A stretch of 13,201 nt of DNA from CAYJBP01 sp964372025. Its GTDB lineage: Bacteria > Bacillota > Dehalobacteriia > UBA4068. This document shows positions 1-6,666 of this stretch, piece by piece. The stretch is from the NCBI GenBank assembly GCA_964372025.1, contig CAYJPF010000068.1:1-13201 (forward strand). Direction: 5' to 3'. The stretch's first letter is position 1. Each line of letters begins with the position of its first letter. The position numbers were made by a program, and so were the translations under genes. Below the pieces are notes generated by a model, which did no database searches, was not told the origin of the DNA, and saw nothing but the letters and a program-made list of their open reading frames with translations.

Positions 1-357
1 ACGGGGCAAAAACCGCCCCACCTGGAAAATTAAAAATACCGCTCCAGCTACATTTACTAGTTTAATAGATTATCTTATTCGCTAGGTATTTTGGCCTTTA
101 GTCTTATCTTCGATTGCTACCCTTTTAGGGTACTCAACTTTACCTTACACCCCACCTTAACATCCACATTATTGGGGCTTCCCCCCTTCCCTCCCTTCTC
201 CTCTGCTTTTATAATACCAAATCATCATTCTCCTCTGCTTTTAATTTTCCCCTTAAATTAACCAAGCTTTCAGGCTTTGTTCAAATAATTATCACATAGC
301 TAATTTATACTATAAATATAGCAAGCTAAACAGCTAACTTTTAAGGAGGATACTAAA
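1..357. other. Intergenic region upstream of htrA, no clear gene
   Basis: No convincing gene is visible here. On the + strand one frame stays open from base 2 to a TAG at 83-85 (27 codons, ending ...LIDYLIR). This could be the tail of an upstream gene, but there is too little to identify it. Small hairpins are possible at 3-19 (GGGGC/GCCCC) and 118-132 (TACCC/GGGTA). A pyrimidine-rich tract covers about 178-210. The htrA promoter should lie at the 3' end of this region: TATACT at 306-311 and TATAAA at 311-316 look like -10 boxes. The best -35-like hexamer, TTGTTC at 277-282, is about 23 bases from TATACT, too far for a standard promoter, so no promoter is assigned. Confidence 0.5.
196..243. 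repeat. 16-bp direct repeat, two copies
   Basis: TTCTCCTCTGCTTTTA occurs exactly at 196-211 and again at 228-243, 32 bases apart from start to start, within a C/T-rich stretch upstream of htrA. This could be a pair of regulator-binding half sites or simple slippage in a low-complexity tract. Nothing in the sequence decides between these. Confidence 0.7.
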
Positions 358-2109
358 ATGAGTGACCAAAAAACAAATAATAATTATGCCCATTTAACCG
401 AACCGGAAATAATCAACCAAGATAACCAAAACTACAATAACTTAGATAATCAAGAATTACCCATATATGAAGATAAACAAGATCAACCGCCCAAGCAAGA
501 ACATCAAACTAAAATTATGCCCACAGCTCTTAGCGATATGCTTAACTTCGATATCCCCGATAGCATCTATCAGGAAGCGCTAAATAAAGAACATCCCACC
601 CCTGCGGCTGCCACCGAGCAGCCAACTGCCACCGAACAACCTACTGTCATCGAACAGCCAACTGCCACCGAGCAGCCTCCTGCCACCGAGCAGACTAAAC
701 ACAGTGATATCCCCACAGATGCCAGTACCGCTCAATATCAACAACCTATACCGCGTAATGTAACATCCAATTATCGGCAGGCCGGCCATAACTATTATGC
801 ACCGCCTACCGCCAAAACAGTTAATCAAAACCCAAATAACCCCGAAACCGCCAAAGCCTCCGCCTCTTGGCAAAATAATAGCCCTGCTAAAGCTAAACCC
901 AAAAGGATTACTCTTAGCCGCAAGGCGCTTGGCGCAGTTATCGCCCTTACCCTAACCTTTGCCTGCCTGCTGGGCTTTGGTGGCGGCATGCTGGCTTTGC
1001 ATATTGCCGATAATGATCAGCAAGTAATTGCCGAAACCCCGGCCACCATCTTGCCGGAACCGGAAAATAATACCGAAAGTAGCCTAAATAGTACCAATGC
1101 CCTAAGCAGTAGCGATCAGGCCAATGTGGTTTCGCAAGTAGCCTTAAAAGCCTCGCCCTCGGTAGTGGAAATTATGACCGAAGGCGAAACCACCTTTAAT
1201 AGCATCTTTGGCGCCAGCTCTTATCTGGTTACCGGCGCAGGCTCGGGCGTAATTATTAGCAATGATGGCTATATTATCACCAATAATCATGTAATCGAAG
1301 ATACCACCAGCATCAAAGTTACCCTTTATGATGGCCAGGTTTATGAGGCCACCTTGCAAGCTACCGACCCTCAAACCGATATCGCCATTATCAAAATCGA
1401 AGCCGATAATTTAATCCCGGCCGAAATCGGCGATAGCGATGCCCTTACTTTAGGCGAACCGGCTATTGTTATCGGTAATCCCCTAGGCCATTTGGGTGGC
1501 TCGGTAACCAGTGGCGTAATCTCCTCTTTAGATAGAGAAATTACTTTTAATGAAGAAAATGGCCAAACCAGTACCTTAAATGTTTTGCAAACCGATGCCT
1601 CCATTAATGGCGGTAATTCCGGCGGCGGCCTCTTTAATCAAGATGGCGAGTTGGTAGCCATTGTAGTTGCCAAACAAGGCGGCGACGATGTAGAAGGCTT
1701 AGGCTTTGCCATCCCCATTAATGATATTAAAACCGTTATCGACGACTTGATTAATTATGGCTATGCCCGTGGCCGTGTGGCCTTAGGCGTATCCCTGTTA
1801 ACCATTGCCGATGAAAGAACCGCTATGAGCTACCGAGTAGATGAACTGGGCGTTTATATATTGCAAATCGAAGACGATTCTAATGCCCAAAGGGCAGGCC
1901 TTAAAGTTGGCGACCGCATTGTAAGCATCAATAATACCCCCATCGAAGATGCAGCTACCATCCAAGATATTGTGGCCGAAACCGATGCCGGGCAAATATT
2001 AACCATCACCTATTCCCGCGGCGGCGAGCAATTTACCATTGATGTTTTAATGCAAGAAACTATACCCAATGATGCCCTAACAACCGATACATTTACCCTC
2101 CCCCAATAA
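358..2109 (+). CDS. htrA: HtrA/DegP-family membrane-anchored serine protease with PDZ domain
   Basis: This is an S1C (trypsin-like) protease expected to degrade or refold misfolded proteins on the outer face of the membrane. Residues 1-189 form a hydrophilic N/Q/P/T-rich cytoplasmic stretch with a TEQP repeat. One membrane segment follows at about 190-217 (ALGAVIALTLTFACLLGFGG), preceded by KPKR and SRK positive charges, so the C-terminus should be outside. The protease domain spans about 255-465, with catalytic H311 (NNHVIED), D341 (QTDIAII) and S421 (GGNSGGGLF). A single PDZ domain occupies about 474-565 (GVYILQI, AGLKVGDRIVSINN). The 583-aa length exceeds usual Gram-positive HtrAs because of the long N-terminus. 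ATG at 358 follows AAGGAGGA (343-350) at ideal spacing. It lies directly upstream of a response regulator and kinase on the same strand, which suggests a protease whose level is set by that two-component system. The family assignment is firm; the regulation is inferred. Confidence 0.95.
   Translation: MSDQKTNNNYAHLTEPEIINQDNQNYNNLDNQELPIYEDKQDQPPKQEHQTKIMPTALSDMLNFDIPDSIYQEALNKEHPTPAAATEQPTATEQPTVIEQPTATEQPPATEQTKHSDIPTDASTAQYQQPIPRNVTSNYRQAGHNYYAPPTAKTVNQNPNNPETAKASASWQNNSPAKAKPKRITLSRKALGAVIALTLTFACLLGFGGGMLALHIADNDQQVIAETPATILPEPENNTESSLNSTNALSSSDQANVVSQVALKASPSVVEIMTEGETTFNSIFGASSYLVTGAGSGVIISNDGYIITNNHVIEDTTSIKVTLYDGQVYEATLQATDPQTDIAIIKIEADNLIPAEIGDSDALTLGEPAIVIGNPLGHLGGSVTSGVISSLDREITFNEENGQTSTLNVLQTDASINGGNSGGGLFNQDGELVAIVVAKQGGDDVEGLGFAIPINDIKTVIDDLINYGYARGRVALGVSLLTIADERTAMSYRVDELGVYILQIEDDSNAQRAGLKVGDRIVSINNTPIEDAATIQDIVAETDAGQILTITYSRGGEQFTIDVLMQETIPNDALTTDTFTLPQ
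610..693 (+). repeat. In-frame 18-bp tandem repeat encoding ATEQPT units
   Basis: Codons 85-112 of the protease gene encode a hexapeptide repeat: ATEQPT, ATEQPT, VIEQPT, ATEQPP and a final ATEQ. The unit is 18 bp, with the copies diverged at third positions. It sits in the predicted disordered cytoplasmic region. Copy number could change by slippage without breaking the frame, so length variation between strains is plausible. Confidence 0.9.
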
Positions 2110-2121
2110 AAATAGATTAGT

Positions 2122-2151
2122 TTGGAGTGGGCGGCTAGCCGTCCACTCCAA
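2122..2151 (+). promoter_or_regulatory. 30-bp near-perfect palindrome between htrA and the response regulator gene
   Basis: TTGGAGTGG (2122-2130) and CCACTCCAA (2143-2151) are perfect inverse complements. They enclose the palindrome CGGCTAGCCG (2132-2141), with one G/T pair at 2131/2142. The RNA would form a stem of about 12 bp including one G-U wobble. No T-run follows; the next bases lead into the ribosome binding site TAAGGAG (2157-2163) of the regulator gene. It therefore does not look like a classical intrinsic terminator. It could be an mRNA-stability or processing hairpin that separates protease from regulator expression, or a dimeric operator. Confidence 0.6.
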
Positions 2152-2168
2152 GCATATAAGGAGTAATT

Positions 2169-2852
2169 ATGGATACCGAAAATAAAGGCCATATCCTAAT
2201 AGTAGATGATGAGGAAAAAATCCGCTCTTTAATTCGCAAATATGCCGAGTTTGAGGGCTATTTGGTTAGCGAGGCCATCGATGGCATGGCCGCCGTTTTA
2301 AAAACACGTCAACAAGATTTCGACCTTATCATCATGGATATTATGATGCCCGAATTAGATGGCTTTTCGGCCTGCCGGGAAATTAAAAAGATTAAAGATA
2401 TTCCCATTATCTTTTTATCGGCACGCAGCGAAGAATATGATAAAATCCATGGCTTTGAATTATTGGCCGATGATTATATAGTAAAGCCCTTTTCGCCACG
2501 GGAATTAATGCTGCGCATCAATGCTATTATGCGCCGCAGCAAACAAGCGGTAACCCCGCAGGATACCTTAAATTTTGGCGGCTTGCAAATAGATAATGCC
2601 GGACGCATTGTTTATATCGATGGCCAGCGCGCCGATTTATCGCCCAAAGTATATGATTTATTGCTGTACTTGGTGCAAAATAAAGGCATTGCCTTAACTC
2701 GCGACCAAATTATTAATGCAGTTTGGGGCTATGATTTTTTTGGCGACGATCGCACCTTAGATACCCATATTAAATTATTGCGCAATAGCTTAGGCTCCTA
2801 TCGAGATTTAATTGTTACCTTGCGTGGGGTTGGTTATCGCTTCGAGGTATAA
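2169..2852 (+). CDS. OmpR/PhoB-family response regulator
   Basis: This is a DNA-binding transcription factor controlled by phosphorylation. The receiver domain spans about residues 7-120, with acidic pocket D13/D14 (LIVDDEE), phospho-acceptor D57 (IIMDIMMP), S84 (FLSARS) and K106 (IVKPFSP). A winged-helix DNA-binding domain covers about 130-227 (LSPKVYDLLLYLVQNKG, LTRDQIINAVWGYDF, VTLRGVGYRFEV). The length of 227 aa is typical. The start ATG is preceded by TAAGGAG (2157-2163). It lies 59 bp after htrA and 3 bases before the kinase start, so the kinase is almost certainly its partner. Its target genes cannot be read from the sequence; the adjacent htrA is the obvious candidate, by analogy with CssR. 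Confidence 0.95.
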   Translation: MDTENKGHILIVDDEEKIRSLIRKYAEFEGYLVSEAIDGMAAVLKTRQQDFDLIIMDIMMPELDGFSACREIKKIKDIPIIFLSARSEEYDKIHGFELLADDYIVKPFSPRELMLRINAIMRRSKQAVTPQDTLNFGGLQIDNAGRIVYIDGQRADLSPKVYDLLLYLVQNKGIALTRDQIINAVWGYDFFGDDRTLDTHIKLLRNSLGSYRDLIVTLRGVGYRFEV

Positions 2853-2855
2853 AAA

Positions 2856-4361
2856 TTGCATATTCTTAAAAAACTAAAGATTAAAAGACAAAATTCTTTG
2901 CGTTGGCAAATATTCAGCTATTTTTTAGGGATGATTGCCTTCTTATTAATTATGGCTTGGCTGGTACAGGCCTTTTTTAGCGAAGAATTATATATTAACT
3001 ATAAAATTAGGCAAGTAGAAGCAGCCGCTACCGAAATTATCGAAAATATCGATAATGAAGATATTCTTAGCCTTTTAGATAGAGTATCCCAATCGCAGGA
3101 AATTTGCATTACCCTGCTTAATGTTAATACGGTTATCAGCAATCAGGACGACCGCAGCTTTTTATATATGGCCGATATCAACGAAAACTGCCTAATCCAT
3201 AATATTAGTTTTGTTGATTTGGGGGGGTATTATGTCCAGGCCTATGAAAATGGTGGCAGTTTTAGGGAATTTGCCAATAATAGTCCTCCCCCGGTTAGCA
3301 ATTATGATCCGGAACAATTCCCCGATCGCAATAAAAATGATATGACGCCTTATCGTACAATGATTTTGGCCAATATCTTTTATAATGCTGCCGGCGAGGA
3401 AATGTTTTTGCTTTTAGATAGCACACTTACCCCGCTTGCGGCTACCAGTGGTGCTTTGCGCTCGCAGCTATTAATGTATAGCCTGCTAATGATCAGTTTA
3501 GCCTTAGTTGCTTCTTATTTAAGTGCCCGGCGTTTATCTATTCCTTTGCGCAAAATTAATGCTACTGCTAAGCAATTTGCTAAGGGTAATTTTGATGTAC
3601 AATTTGAAGGCAAAGGCTCCGAAGAAACCGAAGCCTTAGCCGATACCCTAAACTATGCAGCAGCGGAAATTGCCCGCACCGAGCGCCTGCAAAGGGAATT
3701 AATTGCCAATATATCCCATGATTTGCGCACCCCTTTAACCATGATTGGCGGCTATGCCGAAGCCATGCGGGATTTGCCCAGCGAAAATAATCCCGAAAAT
3801 GCCCAAATTATTATTGATGAAGTAAAACGCTTATCGGGCCTGGTTAATGAAGTGTTGGATTTATCCAAATTGCAAGCCGGCGTAACCGAACTAAATTGCG
3901 AGGAAAGAAATTTAAGCGAATTAGTAGATCATATTGTCGATAATTATCAAAAGATGATGGCCGAGCAGGATTATCAAATCAGCTTTGAATATGATAGCGA
4001 AGCTTGGGTAATGATAGATACCGCCAAAATTGAGCAAGTTATTTATAATTTCCTCAATAATGCTGTTAATTATGGCGGCGATTCTAAGCAAATTATTGTG
4101 CGTCAGCGCCTAATCGAAAACCGGGTGCGCCTGGAAATTGAGGATTTTGGCCAAGGCATAGCCAAAGAGCGCTTGCAGGATATTTGGCAAAGATATTATC
4201 GCACCGAAGAAGCCCATTTGCGCAGCAAATATGGCTCGGGCTTGGGGCTATCGATAGTGCGCAGCATTTTAGATTTGCATAAAGCCGCCTATGGTGTAGA
4301 AAGCCAACTGGGCGTAGGTAGCACTTTTTGGTTCGAGCTGGAATTATGCGCCGAAGAATAA
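2856..4361 (+). CDS. Membrane sensor histidine kinase (HAMP-HisKA-HATPase_c)
   Basis: This is the probable partner kinase of the preceding regulator. Order: membrane segment at about residues 19-42; an extracellular sensor region at about 45-203 that I do not recognise; a second membrane segment at about 205-224; HAMP linker at about 225-277; HisKA dimerisation domain with phospho-accepting H288 (NISHDLRTPLT); and HATPase domain with N-box N398/N402, G1 box D430-F-G-Q-G and G2 box G460-S-G-L-G-L. All catalytic boxes are intact. The start is TTG at 2856, four bases after the regulator's TAA. GAGG at 2844-2847, inside the end of the regulator gene, is a plausible ribosome binding site at 8 bases. 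The first ATG downstream (about 2929) would cut into the first membrane helix, so TTG is preferred. Translation is probably coupled to the regulator gene. The signal is unknown; the linkage to htrA suggests surface or secretion stress. Confidence 0.93.
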   Translation: MHILKKLKIKRQNSLRWQIFSYFLGMIAFLLIMAWLVQAFFSEELYINYKIRQVEAAATEIIENIDNEDILSLLDRVSQSQEICITLLNVNTVISNQDDRSFLYMADINENCLIHNISFVDLGGYYVQAYENGGSFREFANNSPPPVSNYDPEQFPDRNKNDMTPYRTMILANIFYNAAGEEMFLLLDSTLTPLAATSGALRSQLLMYSLLMISLALVASYLSARRLSIPLRKINATAKQFAKGNFDVQFEGKGSEETEALADTLNYAAAEIARTERLQRELIANISHDLRTPLTMIGGYAEAMRDLPSENNPENAQIIIDEVKRLSGLVNEVLDLSKLQAGVTELNCEERNLSELVDHIVDNYQKMMAEQDYQISFEYDSEAWVMIDTAKIEQVIYNFLNNAVNYGGDSKQIIVRQRLIENRVRLEIEDFGQGIAKERLQDIWQRYYRTEEAHLRSKYGSGLGLSIVRSILDLHKAAYGVESQLGVGSTFWFELELCAEE

Positions 4362-4439
4362 TACTATTTTAAAGGAAAATCCCCATAATATGTTGAATTA
4401 GTAAGGGTTAATAATAAAGAGAAAAAGAGAGGTAATACC

Positions 4440-6590
4440 ATGACAAATGTATTGGTAAAAAGCTTAGAAATCGGCGGCAGAACTTTAACACTGGAAACCG
4501 GCCGCCTAGCTAAGCAAGCCGGCGGTGCCGTATTAGCCTGCTATGGCGAAACTATGGTGCTGGGTGTAGGCACAATGAGCGAAAGCCCCCGTGCCGGTAT
4601 TGATTTTTTCCCCTTATCGGTAGATTATGAAGAAAAAATGTATGCCGTTGGCAAAATCCCCGGCGGTTTTATTAAAAGAGAAGGCCGCCCTTCCGAAAAA
4701 GCAATCTTATCTTCGCGCTTAATCGATCGCCCTTTGCGTCCGCTTTTCCCCAAAGGTATGCGCAATGATGTGCAGGTTGTAACCACCGTTTTATCGGTAG
4801 AGCAAGATTGCGCCCCCGATGTTACCGCTATGAATGCCGCTTCGGCAGCTTTGCATATATCCAAAGTACCCTTCTTAGGCCCAATTGGGGCTGTTACCAT
4901 CGGTTTAATTGATGGCCAATATATAGTAAACCCCACCATCGAGCAAGAAGAAATTAGCCAAATGCATTTAACGGTAGCAGGCACTGCTGATGCCGTAATG
5001 ATGGTAGAGGCCGGCTGTAATGAAGTTGACGAAACTGTAGTTTTAGAGGGCATTATGTTTGCCCATCAGGAAATTCAAAAGATTGTAGCCTTTATCGAAG
5101 AATATCGAGCCGAGGCTTTAAGCTTAGGCCTGGCCAAAGAAAAATGGGAATTTGTAAAAGAAGCCGTAGACGAGGCTTTAAGCCAAGCCGTTTATGCCCA
5201 AGCCGGCGATGCCTTCCGCGAAATTATGCTGCGCTGCTCTAATCAAAAATTAAGCAAAGAAGAGCGCGATCTTTTAATCAATGAGCTAAAAGATCAAGTA
5301 AAAGCCGCCTTGGCCGAAAGTTTCCCCGAGCAGGAAGCCATAATTGGCGAAGTACTATATACCATCGAAAAGGAAACTATGCGCCGCCTAATCGCCAAAG
5401 ATAAGGTGCGTATCGATGGCCGTCAAACCACCGAAGTTCGCCCCATTTCCTGCGAGGCTGGCGTTTTAACCCGCACCCATGGTTCTTCATTATTTACCCG
5501 TGGCCAAACTCAAATTTTAAATGCCTTAACTTTGGGCATGGTTTCGGAAGAGCAAATGATTGATGGCCTAGGTTTAGAAAATAGCAAGCGCTATATCCAT
5601 CATTATAATTTCCCGCCTTATAGTGTAGGCGAGGTTCGCCCGATGCGTGGCCCCGGCCGCCGCGAAATTGGCCATGGTGCTTTAGCCGAGCGTGCTTTAG
5701 TGCCGGTTATCCCCTCTTCTGATGTTTTCCCCTATGCTTTGCGCCTGGTATCGGAGGCTATTGAGTCGAATGGTTCTACCTCGATGGGCAGCGTTTGCGC
5801 CAGCACCTTAAGCCTAATGGATGCCGGTGTGCCGATTGCCGCTCCTGTTTCCGGCTGCGCTATGGGCTTGATTAAAGATGGTGATGATGTTACCGTTTTA
5901 ACCGATATTCAAGGCATGGAAGATTTCCTAGGCGATATGGACTTTAAAGTTGCAGGTACCGCCAAGGGTATTACCGCTATTCAAATGGATATCAAAATTG
6001 CCGGCATCGATCGGGAAATTTTAACCCGTGCTTTAGCCCAAGCTAAAGATGGCCGTATGCATATTATGGAAAAGATGTTGGCGGCTATTGACAAGCCACG
6101 CACCGAGTTATCGGCTTATGCCCCCCGGATTACCACTATCAAAATCCATCCCGATAAAATCCGCGAAGTTATTGGCAGCGGCGGTAAAATCATCAAGAAA
6201 ATTGTTGAAGAAACCGGCGCCCAAATTGATATCGAGGATGATGGCACCATTTTTGTGGCCAGTGTTGATTCGGCCAAAGGCGATAAGGCAATTGCGATTA
6301 TCAATGGCATTATTGCCGAAGCTCAAGTTGGCCAAATCTATAAAGGCAAAGTTGTTAAGATTATGGAATTTGGCGCTTTTGTCGAAATTTTGCCCGGCGT
6401 TTTTGGCGGCAATGGCAAAGATGGTATGGTTCATATCTCGGAGCTTGCCAATAAGCGTGTTAATAAAGTAGAAGATATTTGCGCCGAAGGCGATGAAATG
6501 TGGGTAAAATGCATAGCCATTGATAAGGATAATGGCCGTGTTAAATTATCCCGTAAAAAAGCCATGGAAGAACTAGGCTTGGATATGTAA
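4440..6590 (+). CDS. pnp: Polyribonucleotide nucleotidyltransferase (PNPase)
   Basis: This phosphorolytic 3'-5' exoribonuclease acts in mRNA decay as a trimer. The first RNase PH domain covers about residues 12-145, with the RNA-channel motif GGFIKREGRPSE (K79 and R80 align with the E. coli FFRR loop). A helical linker follows, then the second RNase PH domain at about 325-545 carrying the SNGSTSMGS phosphate-binding loop and catalytic-metal residues D495 and D501 (EDFLGDMDFK). The KH domain (about 564-625) has the GSGG loop at 579-582, and the S1 domain covers about 632-708. The 716-aa length is normal. The S1 domain appears to carry about six extra residues (V654-G659) compared with B. subtilis PNPase as I recall it. 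ATG follows AGAGAGG (4426-4432). rpsO, the usual upstream neighbour of pnp, is absent; the kinase gene ends 78 bp upstream. Confidence 0.97.
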   Translation: MTNVLVKSLEIGGRTLTLETGRLAKQAGGAVLACYGETMVLGVGTMSESPRAGIDFFPLSVDYEEKMYAVGKIPGGFIKREGRPSEKAILSSRLIDRPLRPLFPKGMRNDVQVVTTVLSVEQDCAPDVTAMNAASAALHISKVPFLGPIGAVTIGLIDGQYIVNPTIEQEEISQMHLTVAGTADAVMMVEAGCNEVDETVVLEGIMFAHQEIQKIVAFIEEYRAEALSLGLAKEKWEFVKEAVDEALSQAVYAQAGDAFREIMLRCSNQKLSKEERDLLINELKDQVKAALAESFPEQEAIIGEVLYTIEKETMRRLIAKDKVRIDGRQTTEVRPISCEAGVLTRTHGSSLFTRGQTQILNALTLGMVSEEQMIDGLGLENSKRYIHHYNFPPYSVGEVRPMRGPGRREIGHGALAERALVPVIPSSDVFPYALRLVSEAIESNGSTSMGSVCASTLSLMDAGVPIAAPVSGCAMGLIKDGDDVTVLTDIQGMEDFLGDMDFKVAGTAKGITAIQMDIKIAGIDREILTRALAQAKDGRMHIMEKMLAAIDKPRTELSAYAPRITTIKIHPDKIREVIGSGGKIIKKIVEETGAQIDIEDDGTIFVASVDSAKGDKAIAIINGIIAEAQVGQIYKGKVVKIMEFGAFVEILPGVFGGNGKDGMVHISELANKRVNKVEDICAEGDEMWVKCIAIDKDNGRVKLSRKKAMEELGLDM

Positions 6591-6610
6591 TTGTAATTTT
6601 TGTAATAAAA

Positions 6611-6649
6611 GGGGGCTATCACAAATAGTTTTATTTGCGACAGCCCCTT
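6611..6649 (+). terminator. Hairpin after pnp, candidate intrinsic terminator
   Basis: GGGGCTATCACAAATA (6612-6627) faces TATTTGCGACAGCCCC (6632-6647) across a GTTT loop. In + strand RNA the 16-position stem carries two A/C mismatches and is followed by UUAUUUUAU, then by the dinG ribosome binding site. In minus-strand RNA the same two positions become G-U pairs, so the hairpin is fully paired, and its tail is UUUUAUU. It therefore works better as a terminator for antisense transcription, although partial termination of pnp is likely. Part of its sequence resembles the terminator at 9937-9977. Confidence 0.7.
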
Positions 6650-6666
6650 ATTTTATAAGAGGATTT

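Noticed and set aside
2..85. C-terminal tail of an upstream gene in + strand frame
   Set aside because: Only 27 codons are open, which is not unusual by chance, and no motif can be recognised. It is mentioned in the intergenic entry but not called.
2122..2151. Classical Rho-independent terminator after htrA
   Set aside because: The palindrome is strong but is followed by GCATATAAGG rather than a T-run, and the next gene's ribosome binding site is immediately downstream.
4362..4439. Leader riboswitch or promoter in front of pnp
   Set aside because: The 78-bp spacer is AT-rich with no stable hairpin and no -35/-10 pair at proper spacing that I could support.
4625..5053. 142-codon minus-strand frame opposite pnp
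   Set aside because: It is antisense to a highly conserved PNPase domain, with composition typical of a reverse-frame shadow.
6049..6471. 140-codon + strand frame in another frame of pnp
   Set aside because: It overlaps the KH and S1 coding sequence completely and its lysine/leucine-rich translation reflects the codon bias of pnp.
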